64,000 nucleotides of DNA, taken from contig NZ_AZEC01000002.1 in NCBI RefSeq assembly GCF_001435585.1, positions 194,296-258,295 on the forward strand. Reading direction: 5' to 3'. The translations under genes and the position numbers were made by a program. Origin of the DNA: Schleiferilactobacillus perolens DSM 12744 (GTDB lineage Bacteria > Bacillota > Bacilli > Lactobacillales > Lactobacillaceae). How positions within the stretch are numbered: position 1 is the stretch's first letter; every line of letters begins with the position of its first letter. Below, piece by piece: positions 1 through 9,472 of the stretch. The notes below the pieces were generated by a model that was given only the letters and a program-made list of their open reading frames with translations, was not told where the DNA came from and ran no database searches.

Positions 1-372
1 ACAGAGCTCGCGATAGGCAGCCAGGTCCATCGTCTTTCGGTCGACACCTTGTTTCGTTAACTGTTGTTCGATCGGCAAACCATGCGTATCCCAACCAGGA
101 ATGTACGGTGCGCGCTTGCCATTCATCGCATTGAAACGAACGATAATGTCTTTACTGATCTTGTTTAAAGCGTGCCCCATGTGAATCTCACCATTGGCGA
201 ATGGTGGGCCATCATGCAAAATAAAAGTGGGTTTGCCCTCATTTTTCTTTTGGATTTGTTCGTACAGATGGTTGTCTTCCCATCCCTTTTCCCATTCTTT
301 TTCCCGGACAGGTAAATTACCCCGCATGGGAAACTTGGTTTTCCCCAAGTTCAATGTATCTTTGATCCGCAT
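1..372 (-). CDS. ileS: Isoleucyl-tRNA synthetase, N-terminal part (runs off the window)
   Basis: Charges tRNA-Ile with isoleucine in the cytoplasm. Only the first 124 codons are present; the gene continues past base 1. The encoded start [19 protein letters not shown] and the class I HIGH-type motif within [17 protein letters not shown] are seen, the latter at about residues 51-67, which is the normal place for bacterial IleS. The ATG at 370-372 is preceded by AGGA about eight bases upstream. It lies downstream of divIVA, as in other lactobacilli, and is separated from it by a T-box leader, so it is probably controlled by uncharged tRNA-Ile as well as by readthrough from the division cluster. 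Confidence 0.95.
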   Translation of the reverse strand, partial: MRIKDTLNLGKTKFPMRGNLPVREKEWEKGWEDNHLYEQIQKKNEGKPTFILHDGPPFANGEIHMGHALNKISKDIIVRFNAMNGKRAPYIPGWDTHGLPIEQQLTKQGVDRKTMDLAAYRELC

Positions 373-394
373 AGCAGCGCGTCCTTTCTAAAAT

Positions 395-600
395 AACGTA
401 AAAACAAAAAAAGAGACCCTGTCTCTAGGACGAAGATCTCGTGGTACCACCTATTTTTGGAAAGTAAACTTTCCCTCTTGCGATGGATAATGGCATCACC
501 CGATATCCGTGAGTGATCGCTTGGGCAACAGCACTGTCGATCTTCCACCATCTACCGACTCGCTGAAAGACTGTCCGCCTAAGTTCTGGCTCACATCATC
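395..600 (-). ncRNA. T-box leader of ileS (isoleucine)
   Basis: A tRNA-sensing leader between divIVA and ileS. On the minus strand it shows the stem I element AGCGAG followed by a GGTGGAAGA-type loop, the T-box AGGTGGTACCACGA (439-452) whose UGGU bulge (446-449) would pair with the ACCA end of tRNA-Ile, and a terminator with arms AGAGAC/GTCTCT (412-426) followed by a T run. An ATC triplet at 502-504 followed by a purine is a candidate specifier, but the stem I pairing around it was not fully resolved. Uncharged tRNA-Ile is expected to favour the antiterminator. Confidence 0.85.
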
Positions 601-616
601 TATCACACTTAACACT

Positions 617-1501
617 TCACCGATGATGCGTTGTGATGGCACCACCATCTGGAAATTCAATGACAGGTCCATTGTTTAAAGAACCGGTCGTTTCAAAATA
701 ATCGGGATCTAATCCAGTAGGCGCTGACGCACCGGAAGCGCTGGCCTGATTGTTCTTCTGGTCAACATCTGCTGATGTCGGTGCGCCTGATGCCGCCGAT
801 CCATCAGTCTCCGGGGTTTGCGAATCATTCGCGCTTTGAGCCGGTTCCGGTTCAGCTGGTACTGGTTCGTCTGGATATTGCTGATTATCCGAGGATTGCG
901 GAAATGTCGCATCGTCCTGACTCTCATCGAAGTTTAAACTACTTAACGGGGTATTGTCAACCGTTCCTTGGGTGCCATTGGGTAACGCGTTTTGGGGAAC
1001 ATTATCATCCGCCAACAAATCATGCCACTCAGGACTCTTCACGATTTCTAACTGCGACTCCAACATCACTTGCAAACGCTGGCGGAAGATCCGGGTCTGC
1101 TTTTTAAGCTCGCCAGTTTCGAGAGTGATTTGCCGAGCCTTCTCAGAAGCTTCCTGCAATATATGGTTGGCCTTATCGGTTGAATCATCCACCATGTTGC
1201 GGGCCTGTTTTTCGGCTTCGCTCTGAATAATGTTAGCCTCCCGTTGGGCATTACTTTTCACTCGATCAGCCGCATCTTGGGCCACAATAATTGACTGATT
1301 GAGCGCATCCTTCAGGTCCGTAAAGTACTGAATTTTATCGTTGGCATCTTGAATCTGCTTTTGTAAATCCGCATTTTGTTTCAGCAAATCCTGATAATCG
1401 CTGATGACTTGATCCAAAAAAGCATTGACCTCATCTGTATCGTATCCTCGTAACTTCTTCGAAAACTTTTTATTATGAATGTCCAATGGTGTTAATGCCA
1501 C
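617..1501 (-). CDS. divIVA: DivIVA cell-division initiation/polar scaffold protein
   Basis: A 294-residue cytoplasmic scaffold that binds negatively curved membrane at septa and poles. The first about 60 residues match the DivIVA lipid-binding domain (MALTPLDIHNKKFSKKLRGY, then DTDEVNAFLDQV); residues about 30-165 are heptad-rich coiled coil. The last about 120 residues are a low-complexity acidic, Pro/Gln/Ser-rich tail, longer than in Bacillus and probably disordered. The start is GTG with AGAGGGG eight bases upstream. It is the last gene of the dcw cluster before ileS and lies 23 bases downstream of ylmH. Confidence 0.95.
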   Translation of the reverse strand: MALTPLDIHNKKFSKKLRGYDTDEVNAFLDQVISDYQDLLKQNADLQKQIQDANDKIQYFTDLKDALNQSIIVAQDAADRVKSNAQREANIIQSEAEKQARNMVDDSTDKANHILQEASEKARQITLETGELKKQTRIFRQRLQVMLESQLEIVKSPEWHDLLADDNVPQNALPNGTQGTVDNTPLSSLNFDESQDDATFPQSSDNQQYPDEPVPAEPEPAQSANDSQTPETDGSAASGAPTSADVDQKNNQASASGASAPTGLDPDYFETTGSLNNGPVIEFPDGGAITTHHR

Positions 1502-1524
1502 GATTATTCCCCTCTTCGTCCCAA

Positions 1525-2307
1525 TTATTTCCGCAATACGTTGACCGTTAACTTGATTCGGCCCTTCTTCGTTTCACCAGCCGTGGCTGTGATCTGAATT
1601 CTGCCAAATCCTCGGACAGAAACAATATCCATTAATCCCAGTGCAAAGTCTGGCTTCATGAACGGCTGCCAATTTAACTTGACCTTTTCACCCTCGATCA
1701 ACGCCTTAGCCCGTTGCCGTGACATATGGTAAACCTCACTAATTAAGGCATCGAGCCGGAGCGAAGAAACTGTCGCGCTCTCCTGTGCCCAGGCATCCTT
1801 AGGAACAATCACATTCACCTCTGGGGTGGGCAGCAGCTGTACGTTGATTTTACCGATTTTGGTCACTTCATTTTGAATATACGTCGCTAAACTTTTTTCA
1901 GTCAAAAATTGCCATGTTTCGCCATCGGTGAGAATGTCACCAAAAGCATCCCGTTTCAAACCCGAATTAACCAACGTACCCAGGATTTGGGAATGGCGCA
2001 GTGTCGCAAACTTTTGCGGATACTTAATCGTGAACAGTTGGATGTCAAAATCTGTCTGTTCGGGTGTGAAATATTCAGGGGCAATGATGACCCGTTGACG
2101 CTCGGCCGCTTCGTAACCCCCGGCAAAAAAGTAATGCACCGAACCATGTTTGCCCACCAATTCTTCGACAATAAACATTTGTCGCGGATCCAAAAAATCA
2201 GAAAGAATTGGCCGATATTCCACATTGGCCCGTTCCATCCATTCATTGACCTGATCAATGAATGGCGCTTCTTCTTTGCGGAAGTGTTGATACACAGTCG
2301 CATCCAT
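1525..2307 (-). CDS. ylmH: YlmH-type S4-domain RNA-binding protein
   Basis: A 260-residue protein of the YlmH family, found in the division cluster of most Firmicutes. The C-terminal part (about residues 180-245, LRLDALISEVYHMSRQRAKA) is an S4 RNA-binding domain; the N-terminal part carries the family-specific domain. YlmH has been linked to ribosome-associated quality control (alanine tailing of stalled chains), alongside or instead of RqcH; that role is known for the family and not visible here. Spacing to yggT is 22 bases, so it is co-transcribed with sepF and yggT. Confidence 0.92.
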   Translation of the reverse strand: MDATVYQHFRKEEAPFIDQVNEWMERANVEYRPILSDFLDPRQMFIVEELVGKHGSVHYFFAGGYEAAERQRVIIAPEYFTPEQTDFDIQLFTIKYPQKFATLRHSQILGTLVNSGLKRDAFGDILTDGETWQFLTEKSLATYIQNEVTKIGKINVQLLPTPEVNVIVPKDAWAQESATVSSLRLDALISEVYHMSRQRAKALIEGEKVKLNWQPFMKPDFALGLMDIVSVRGFGRIQITATAGETKKGRIKLTVNVLRK

Positions 2308-2329
2308 AATTATCTTACACTCCTATAAC

Positions 2330-2623
2330 TTAATAACCGGCGATAAGCCGGATCACCCATTGCGCGATGACGATCAATCCTTGACCGAACAACTCCAGTG
2401 CCACTATCGCAATTAGTGGGGCTAAAGAAATTCCAAAAATAGGCGGCACAAACCGGTTGAAGAAATTCAAATAAGGTTCAACCACTCGCGCAACCAAATT
2501 TCCCAAACGTGTATTGAAAACACTGGGAATCCATGTCAATAACGCATACACAATGATCAAACCGGCATAAATGTTAATTGCATAGTTGATCAACCGTGCC
2601 AGTTCAAAAATGAAATTGATCAC
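2330..2623 (-). CDS. yggT: YggT/YlmG family membrane protein
   Basis: A 97-residue integral membrane protein with two YggT-type hydrophobic blocks (about residues 10-30 and 60-95) separated by the family motif NTRLGNLVARVVEPYLNFF. The family (YlmG in Bacillus, CCB3 in chloroplasts) is conserved next to sepF; its molecular role is unsettled, with suggested links to envelope or nucleoid organisation. The start is GTG, preceded by TGAGGTGA. It sits 14 bases after sepF in the same operon. Confidence 0.9.
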   Translation of the reverse strand: MINFIFELARLINYAINIYAGLIIVYALLTWIPSVFNTRLGNLVARVVEPYLNFFNRFVPPIFGISLAPLIAIVALELFGQGLIVIAQWVIRLIAGY

Positions 2624-2637
2624 GCTGTCACCTCATC

Positions 2638-3078
2638 CTAAGAATAATCACTGTCTAAGTCGCTGTCACTGCCCGAAAAAAGAGCCGCAATGTCCCCGTC
2701 AACTTGAAAACGCGGTGGCGTGACAAGAAAAATTTTATCTCCGACACGTTTGATTTCACCGTGAATGGCGAACGCCACGCCGGTCAAGAAATCCACAATG
2801 CGTGCCGCTGACGCACCATCCACAGAATCAAAGTTAACAATGACGGCGCGATTGTTGAGCAGATGATTGCCAATTGCCTTTGTATCTGAATAGACACGGG
2901 GTGCAAAGAGCACAATACGACTGGCTTGCTGCGGTTTAGCGTTCATTGCAATTACGTTACCTTCATCGCTGTTTACCTGTGTATCTTTGGCCGTCGCGCT
3001 ACCCGCGGCAGTTGCATCATCTTGGTCATACTCATCGTCGCTCACACCGAAGAACCGATTCAATTTATCGAAAGCCAT
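2638..3078 (-). CDS. sepF: SepF cell-division protein
   Basis: A 146-residue FtsZ-bundling membrane anchor. The N-terminus MAFDKLNRFFGVSDDEYDQDD is the expected amphipathic membrane-binding helix followed by an acidic linker; residues about 50-135 form the SepF domain (RIVLFAPRVYSDTKAIGNHL, then VIVNFDSVDGASAARIVDFLTG). SepF polymerises into rings and tethers FtsZ to the membrane in parallel with FtsA, which is also encoded here. It lies 101 bases downstream of ftsZ; that gap shows no clear terminator. Confidence 0.94.
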   Translation of the reverse strand: MAFDKLNRFFGVSDDEYDQDDATAAGSATAKDTQVNSDEGNVIAMNAKPQQASRIVLFAPRVYSDTKAIGNHLLNNRAVIVNFDSVDGASAARIVDFLTGVAFAIHGEIKRVGDKIFLVTPPRFQVDGDIAALFSGSDSDLDSDYS

Positions 3079-3179
3079 AACAATTACCCCCTTTCAGGTC
3101 AATGGCAAGCTCACCACTGCCCCTATTGTACCGCATCACCTGAATGACGGCTTAGATGAGGAAACAAACACCGTACTGA

Positions 3180-4523
3180 CTAGGACCGATTGCGCCGTTT
3201 GAAGAAAGGCGGCGTCGTATCGTCATCATCATCTGTATTGTTCACGTTGCTTTCTGGTTGATGAAAGATGTCGAACGCCGGCTTATCATCATTTGTCCGG
3301 GCCGCTCTGCGCCGTTCAGCATCCTGACTGTTGTGATGCAATAAATTCCAATCGGAACCAAATGGTGTTGTGGGATCTTCACTCGAATGGACTTCGGTAT
3401 GCCCCCCATTGTCATGAGCTGATTTAGCTGGTTGTGCTTGAGTAGGTGCCGGCTTTTGCTCAGCTGACCGATCCGTACCCGTCTGATGAGCAGGATTGAC
3501 CCCCTGCCGGCCACGGTTCGGCCGACCAATGTTCTTGTCGTCTTTTTCCTCTTGCGCTTTGAGTTCTTTATCATCGATACCCGTGGCGATCACTGTCACA
3601 ACGACTTCATCGCCTAAGTTTTCGTTAATCGAAGTCCCAAAGATAATGTTCACATCACTTGTTGCAGCATCTGATACGATGCTGGAAGCATCTTGGGCCT
3701 CAAATAAGGATAGATCTGGTCCTCCGGTGATATTCAGCAGGACTTGCTTGGCCCCATCAATGGAAACTTCCAACAATGGGGAAGAAATTGCTGCTTTCGT
3801 GGCCTCCACTGTTCGGTTTTCACCCGTAGCTGAGCCAATCCCCATCAAGGCAGACCCTTGATTAGCCATCACAGTAGTGACATCCGCAAAGTCCAGGTTC
3901 ACGTATCCCGGTGAAGTGATTAAATCAGAAATTCCCTGAACCCCTTGGCGCAATACGTTGTCGGCATCCCGGAATGCCTCCAGCAGCGGTGTCTTTTTAT
4001 CGACAGTTTCTAACAAGCGGTTATTGGAAATAATCACTAGTGTGTCTACTGCCGCCTTTAAATTGGCAATTCCCTCTGCGGCATTACGCCCGCGCTTAGG
4101 TCCCTCAAAAGTAAATGGCCGGGTTACCACACCAACGGTTAACGCCCCAGAATCTTTCGCAATTTTAGCCACAATGGGAGCCGCACCAGTCCCGGTACCA
4201 CCGCCCATACCAGCAGTGACGAAGACCATGTCGGCACCCTTCAAAGCGTCCGCCAGTACTTCTTCGCTCTCTGCGGCCGCCTTCTCGCCAATTTCAGGAT
4301 TGGAGCCGGCCCCCAATCCCCGAGTTAATTTAGGGCCAAGTTGAATCTTGGTTTCCGCCTTGGCCGCGCTGAGTGCTTGGGTGTCTGTGTTGGCTACAAT
4401 AAACTCAACACCTTGAACGCCTTCATCGATCATTCGGTTAACAGCATTGCCACCGCCGCCGCCAACACCGATCACTTTGATCTTAGCGCTGGGAACTTCT
4501 GTATTTTCCATTTTATAATCCAT
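3180..4523 (-). CDS. ftsZ: FtsZ tubulin-like division GTPase
   Basis: A 447-residue GTPase that forms the Z-ring. The nucleotide-binding glycine-rich segments are clear: [13 protein letters not shown] (about 19-31) and the tubulin signature [10 protein letters not shown] (about 107-116), with the catalytic T7 loop NLDFADV near residue 212. After the globular core (about 320) comes a long polar linker and the conserved C-terminal peptide [11 protein letters not shown] that binds FtsA, SepF and EzrA. The start ATG has GGAGG eight bases upstream; a second in-frame ATG four codons later is less likely. It follows ftsA by 25 bases. Confidence 0.98.
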   Translation of the reverse strand: MDYKMENTEVPSAKIKVIGVGGGGGNAVNRMIDEGVQGVEFIVANTDTQALSAAKAETKIQLGPKLTRGLGAGSNPEIGEKAAAESEEVLADALKGADMVFVTAGMGGGTGTGAAPIVAKIAKDSGALTVGVVTRPFTFEGPKRGRNAAEGIANLKAAVDTLVIISNNRLLETVDKKTPLLEAFRDADNVLRQGVQGISDLITSPGYVNLDFADVTTVMANQGSALMGIGSATGENRTVEATKAAISSPLLEVSIDGAKQVLLNITGGPDLSLFEAQDASSIVSDAATSDVNIIFGTSINENLGDEVVVTVIATGIDDKELKAQEEKDDKNIGRPNRGRQGVNPAHQTGTDRSAEQKPAPTQAQPAKSAHDNGGHTEVHSSEDPTTPFGSDWNLLHHNSQDAERRRAARTNDDKPAFDIFHQPESNVNNTDDDDDTTPPFFKRRNRS

Positions 4524-4548
4524 ACCGTGTTCCTCCTATTGTCCGCAT

Positions 4549-5922
4549 CTAATCGAAAAAGTTGGTGAAAAGATTTTTGATTCGTTGCGTCTTCTTTTTC
4601 TTTTTCGGATTTGGTCGCTGCGTTTTTTCTGGATCCTTTTTTTCTCGTGTTGGCGCAGGGGTGGGCGCCTGCACGGGTTGATCAGGGACCCGAGTGTCAG
4701 TCGTGGCCGTCGCCAGCGGCCGTGCAGCACGGGGCGTAGCCTGACGCGGACGAATTTCTGCCGGATCAACAACACGCCGAATCAACGTGTTAATTTCGTT
4801 TAAGTGGGCCACATACGACACAATACTCAAGCCCTGGGCAAATGACGGATGACGCAGACCCATTTGATCTGGGATGTACCGTTTCACTTGCCGCTGATAG
4901 ACTTTCTGAACCAGTTCGCTGACTCCCGGTAAAGCAGCCACGCCGCCAGTAATCACGATTCCGCCAGGCAAATCAAAGGCATGGACTTTGCTCAGACCAC
5001 TCCCCAATCTTTCCAGGATCTGTTCAATCCGGGCCTGAATGATCTCCGCAAGATAGTCCTCACCGACCATTTGCGGATTTGTCTGCCCAACAATCTCTAC
5101 GGGGAATTGATCCGACCCTTTGACAAGTGCCGCGTCGGCGTTCCCATATTCCCGTTTTAACCGTTCCGCATTCGCAAGCGTCGTATTTAATACCACGGAG
5201 ATATCCTTCGTGATATATTCGCCGCCTTCGGGATCGACATGGGAATATTTCAACTTATGATCGTGAATCACCGCTGCCGTACTCTGACCGCCGCCCAAGT
5301 CTAGAATAATTGTACCAAAGTCCTGTTCGCCATCATCCAAAATGAGTTGGCCTAAGGCTAATGGATTGATCACTAATCCAGACAAATGCAGCCCGGCCTG
5401 GGCAATAGCCTTACGGGTATTGTGAATCACTGTTTTGGCAGCAGTGAATAAAATGCCGTGGAATTCCAATCGAATCCCCACCATCCCGCGAGGATCTTTA
5501 ATCCCATCAAACCCATCCACAATGAATTCAGATGGTAATACGTCAATAATCTCCCGTTCCGGCGGAAGATTCCGAATCAATGCCGAGTTGACAACCTGCG
5601 CGACATCTTGGGTGGTGATTTCTCGAGAAGTGTCCCCGACAGCAATAATGCCGTCGCACTTTTCAATATTCAACATGTTGGCAGGAATTCCTGCGTAGAC
5701 CGTTGTAATTGGTACATTGGCCTTCTTTTCAGCATGTGCTACCGCACTTTTAATCGAGGCAGCCGCCTTATCAATATCAACAATGACACCCCGAGACAGG
5801 CCTTGGGAGCGTTCACTGCCCACGCCGATCACATTCAATTGATCCTGAATCGATTCCGCCACAATTACCTTAATCGATGTGGTACCGATGTCGAGCCCAA
5901 CGATGACCTTGGACTTATCCAT
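4549..5922 (-). CDS. ftsA: FtsA actin-like division protein
   Basis: A 457-residue actin-fold ATPase that anchors FtsZ to the membrane and recruits late division proteins. The phosphate-1 motif VGLDIGTTSIKVIVAE is at residues 8-23, the phosphate-2 motif ILDLGGGQSTAAV lies near 206-218, and GGIVITGGVAALPG (about 321-334) is the adenosine motif. The C-terminus is basic and ends in an amphipathic KNLFTNFFD helix that fits the membrane-targeting role. A Pro/Thr-rich linker precedes it. AGGAGG stands seven bases before the ATG. The 142-base gap to ftsQ may hold an internal promoter, but no convincing one was found. Confidence 0.97.
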   Translation of the reverse strand: MDKSKVIVGLDIGTTSIKVIVAESIQDQLNVIGVGSERSQGLSRGVIVDIDKAAASIKSAVAHAEKKANVPITTVYAGIPANMLNIEKCDGIIAVGDTSREITTQDVAQVVNSALIRNLPPEREIIDVLPSEFIVDGFDGIKDPRGMVGIRLEFHGILFTAAKTVIHNTRKAIAQAGLHLSGLVINPLALGQLILDDGEQDFGTIILDLGGGQSTAAVIHDHKLKYSHVDPEGGEYITKDISVVLNTTLANAERLKREYGNADAALVKGSDQFPVEIVGQTNPQMVGEDYLAEIIQARIEQILERLGSGLSKVHAFDLPGGIVITGGVAALPGVSELVQKVYQRQVKRYIPDQMGLRHPSFAQGLSIVSYVAHLNEINTLIRRVVDPAEIRPRQATPRAARPLATATTDTRVPDQPVQAPTPAPTREKKDPEKTQRPNPKKKKKTQRIKNLFTNFFD

Positions 5923-6064
5923 GAATTGTGGCCTCCTTATTAGTCGTAATTAATCGAATACATGGAATACACGGCAAGATGACCAAACGACAGTCACGCG
6001 CCTATGTTCACTAAGTTAAATTTTAACACACCCACCACCGCGGGATAAACAATTGACCGTGAGA

Positions 6065-6940
6065 TTAAGGGTTCTTGGCACTATTTTCACTTTTATTGGG
6101 AATCGCATAAGCCCCCACCTCCAAATCCACGATCCCGGTTCCTTTGAGCTGCGTCTTCATTTTCGGATAATAAATGATCTTCTGTTTTAATGTGGTCAAA
6201 TCTGCAATGACCTTATTTTGATCATTCATATACAGCATCACTCGATTGGGGTTGCGCTGATCACTAGTATCATGCACTTCTGAAATATCCGCCTGCACGT
6301 GTTGAGAAAGACTAGTATACACTTTCACCGCAAATGCCAGATGCTTAGCACTGGTAAAGTCAGCATAGATTGGTGAATTCCCCACCGGTTTACTCTGGCC
6401 GTCTTTAAGGACAGTGCCTGTACTCAAGACGGGATAATAAATACCCTGCTTCACGGTATAACCCACAACAGGATACTCTTTCACCCGGAGAGTAATGTCA
6501 TTAATTCCATTGGGGACAATCTGCGCACTCTGCAAGATCGGCATACGCTTTTTTAGATCGCGAGTCATGGTGTGGCGATGCAAAAAGATGTGCATCAAGC
6601 TTTCACCAGAACGAATATGGCTCTCATCAATGACTGCTTGGTCCGCGGCAACATTCGTTCCTTGCACAGAAATCTCTCGCACACGGCTGAAAGGAGTTAA
6701 GAAATACGCTGTCACCAAGCCAACCACTAGAAAAACCAACAGCACAATCGTCGTGTTCTTCACCAATCGGCGTGTCCGTTGCCGATTCCACTGGGGGAGG
6801 GTTTTGGAAACGTGCAATTCTTGACTAGGCTTAGCAGAATTCGCATTTTCTTGTTTGGCTAGGTAATGTTCCCACGGTTGAATTGTCCGTTGGGGATCGA
6901 CCCGAGACTTGGGTTTTTCTCCTTTTTGCTTGCGCCGCAT
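6065..6940 (-). CDS. ftsQ: DivIB/FtsQ cell-division protein
   Basis: A bitopic membrane protein of 291 residues that forms the FtsQLB (DivIB-DivIC-FtsL) divisome subcomplex. The basic cytoplasmic tail (about 1-60) is followed by one transmembrane helix (NTTIVLLVFLVVGLVTAYFL, about 63-82), a POTRA domain starting FSRVREISVQGTNVAADQAV and the DivIB beta domain (about 155-275). The ATG at 6940 lies nine bases after AAAGGAG; a GTG just before it at 6943 is also possible. It follows murG by 28 bases. Confidence 0.93.
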   Translation of the reverse strand: MRRKQKGEKPKSRVDPQRTIQPWEHYLAKQENANSAKPSQELHVSKTLPQWNRQRTRRLVKNTTIVLLVFLVVGLVTAYFLTPFSRVREISVQGTNVAADQAVIDESHIRSGESLMHIFLHRHTMTRDLKKRMPILQSAQIVPNGINDITLRVKEYPVVGYTVKQGIYYPVLSTGTVLKDGQSKPVGNSPIYADFTSAKHLAFAVKVYTSLSQHVQADISEVHDTSDQRNPNRVMLYMNDQNKVIADLTTLKQKIIYYPKMKTQLKGTGIVDLEVGAYAIPNKSENSAKNP

Positions 6941-6968
6941 CACGCGCCACTCCTTTCACTCACTTAGC

Positions 6969-8066
6969 TTATGCCTGAATCAAGTCTTGCATGAGTTGAA
7001 TAATGTCATCTGATGCATGGGGATGACCGAGTGCCAATGTCGCTTTTTTCATTTTAGCTTGGCGATCGTCATCCCCCATAATGGCGGTGATCGCATTCAG
7101 TAATGTTTTGTCTGTCAATGCCGTTTCCGGCAACATCACGGCAGCTCCCGCCTGGGCCATACTGCTAGCATTTTTAGTTTGGTGATTGTGAGTCACATAG
7201 GGGGAAGGAATCAGAATGCTGGGAATTCCCAATGCGGTGATTTCCGCAATGCTGGTGGCCCCTGCGCGTCCGACAAGTAATGTGACATCCGGCAAGATGG
7301 CAGGCATGTCGTCCACGTAAGGCACAATCTTGACGTTGTTGGGCACGGCTTTATCGCCCAATTGATCCAAAACATTTTGATAGTGCACATTACCGGTAAC
7401 AAAGAGGACCTGATAGCTTTGACTGCCAAATTCGGCCAATGCCGATAAAACAGCCTCATTAATTGGCGCTGCCCCGCGGCTGCCGCCGAAGATCAGGACT
7501 GTCGACCGATTAGGCGACAACTGAAAATCCGCCAGTCGTGCGTTGGGCTGGAGTCCAGCCACTTCTTGTGCCCGAGGATTACCGACCAAAACAATTTTAT
7601 CTTTTTGTCGAAATTGATCAGCTGCGTCCGGAAAGGCAATCAATATTTTATCCACGTAATGGGCCAGAAATTTATTGGTGACGCCAGCGATGGAATTTTG
7701 TTCATGAATCATGGTTGGAATATGTTCCCGTGCGGCCGCATATACCAGTGCTGATGACACATAACCGCCGGTCCCGATGACAATATCTGGCTGAAACTCG
7801 CGCACCATTGCTTTGGCTTTATGAACAGCCTTCAAAAACAGATCCACCGTTCGAAAATTTGCGAACAAATTCCGACGATTAAACCCCTGTAATTCAATGG
7901 TGCTAAAGGGAATGCCCGCTGCGGGTACAATTCGACTTTCCAATCCGTTGGGCGTGCCGACATACTGGATGGCATCCAGTAATTTTCTTTCTTGCAGCCG
8001 GCGAATCAGCGCCAACGCGGGGTATATGTGGCCGCCGGTGCCGCCACCAGAAATCATCAGTCTCAT
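6969..8066 (-). CDS. murG: MurG N-acetylglucosaminyltransferase
   Basis: Transfers GlcNAc from UDP-GlcNAc to lipid I, forming lipid II on the inner face of the membrane. The 365-residue protein has the GT28 N-terminal G-loop MRLMISGGGTGGHIYPALAL (1-20), the second G-loop FGGSRGAAPINEAV (about 193-206) and the donor-binding stretch GRAGATSIAEITALGIPSIL (about 265-284). It overlaps the end of murD by four bases, so translation is probably coupled. Confidence 0.97.
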   Translation of the reverse strand: MRLMISGGGTGGHIYPALALIRRLQERKLLDAIQYVGTPNGLESRIVPAAGIPFSTIELQGFNRRNLFANFRTVDLFLKAVHKAKAMVREFQPDIVIGTGGYVSSALVYAAAREHIPTMIHEQNSIAGVTNKFLAHYVDKILIAFPDAADQFRQKDKIVLVGNPRAQEVAGLQPNARLADFQLSPNRSTVLIFGGSRGAAPINEAVLSALAEFGSQSYQVLFVTGNVHYQNVLDQLGDKAVPNNVKIVPYVDDMPAILPDVTLLVGRAGATSIAEITALGIPSILIPSPYVTHNHQTKNASSMAQAGAAVMLPETALTDKTLLNAITAIMGDDDRQAKMKKATLALGHPHASDDIIQLMQDLIQA

Positions 8067-9445
8067 GATGGATTCTCCTTGATGAACTGGTTGACATCAG
8101 CGATGAAGCGATCGCCCCGTTCTTCAAACGTATGGAATTGATCCCAACTGGCGGCAGCTGGTGAGAAAAGCACCACATCACCGGGCCGACTGGCATGCAT
8201 GGCTAACGGTACGGCTTCATCCAGGGTATCAACCACCGTTAAATTTTCGATTCCTGCTTGTTTGGCTGTCGCCGCCATCAGCTTCTTGGTTTGACCGTAC
8301 ACCACCATGGCCCGGACATGATCTTTCAGCAATGGAATCAATTTTTCAAACGTGAAACCACGATCCAATCCGCCGCCGATCAATACCACGGGACCTGGGA
8401 AAGAACGTAACGCGACTTCTGTCGATACAATATTCGTCGCTTTAGAATCGTTGTAAATTTTTCGGTTTTGCCAGGTCTCCACATACTGCATCCGATGCTT
8501 GACCCCTGGGAAAGTTTTCAACACGTGGGCAATGGCATCGTTATCCTTTTGCCCGGCCAATTTAGCGGCAGCAATGGCCGCCAAAGCATTTTCTATGTTA
8601 TGGGCCCCCGGAATCCGAATATCCTCTGCCGCAATGATTGGAGTGCCTTGGAAATACAACTCACCGTCTTTTAAATAAGCGCCATTAGACACCACCTGTT
8701 TGCGAGAAAACGGAACGACTTGGCCTTTTGTCTGATGCGACAGTCCCTGCCATTCTGGACTATCCCAGTTCACGACAAAGAAATCGGCGGCATTTTGATT
8801 AGCCACAATCTTCATTTTTGCTGCGATGTAATTGGCCCGGGTCTTGTGATAATCCAGATGGGCAGAATAAATATTGGTTAATACGGCAATATGGGGCCGT
8901 AAATGCGTCGTGCCGGCTAATTGGAAACTGGATAATTCAACCACCATCGTATCTTGCGGTGTCACCTTCTCGGCCACCGCACTAGCTGGGATACCGATAT
9001 TACCCGCCAGATATGCCTTGCCCTCAGTCCGTTTGGCATTTAACATTTCAGCGATGAGGGTCGTCGTGGTGGTTTTACCGTTGGTGCCGGTAATGCCGAT
9101 CCAGGGAGCCTCTGAAATTTCAAACGCCAGCTCAGGTTCAGTAATGATTGGTATATGCTTTTTTTCAGCACGATCCACTAAGGGATTGTCGTACGGAATA
9201 CCCGGATTTTTGACGACTAAGGAAAAGTCTTCATCCATCAAAGCCAGCGGCTGCTTGCCTGTAATCACGCGAACGCCATCGTCAAGCAAGGCCTGGGCAG
9301 CCGGATTTTCATTAAACGGCTTAATATCAGTCGCCGTGACAAACGCGCCTAATTTATCTTGCAGCAACCGGGCGGCATTGGCCCCGCTTTTGGCCAAACC
9401 AATCACCAAAACCTTTTTATTCCGGTACGTTGTTACCATTTTCAA
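8063..9445 (-). CDS. murD: MurD UDP-MurNAc-L-alanine:D-glutamate ligase
   Basis: Adds D-Glu to UDP-MurNAc-L-Ala in the cytoplasm. The 460-residue Mur ligase has an N-terminal Rossmann-like domain (VLVIGLAKSGANAARLL), the ATP loop GTNGKTTTT at about 120-128, and C-terminal ligase motifs NDSKATN and GGLDRG. The chosen start is TTG at 9443-9445 with AAGGGAG eight bases upstream; an ATG two codons later is an alternative. It lies between mraY and murG. Confidence 0.97.
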   Translation of the reverse strand: MKMVTTYRNKKVLVIGLAKSGANAARLLQDKLGAFVTATDIKPFNENPAAQALLDDGVRVITGKQPLALMDEDFSLVVKNPGIPYDNPLVDRAEKKHIPIITEPELAFEISEAPWIGITGTNGKTTTTTLIAEMLNAKRTEGKAYLAGNIGIPASAVAEKVTPQDTMVVELSSFQLAGTTHLRPHIAVLTNIYSAHLDYHKTRANYIAAKMKIVANQNAADFFVVNWDSPEWQGLSHQTKGQVVPFSRKQVVSNGAYLKDGELYFQGTPIIAAEDIRIPGAHNIENALAAIAAAKLAGQKDNDAIAHVLKTFPGVKHRMQYVETWQNRKIYNDSKATNIVSTEVALRSFPGPVVLIGGGLDRGFTFEKLIPLLKDHVRAMVVYGQTKKLMAATAKQAGIENLTVVDTLDEAVPLAMHASRPGDVVLFSPAAASWDQFHTFEERGDRFIADVNQFIKENPS

Positions 9446-9472
9446 GATACTCGCTCCCTTAGATACAATTAA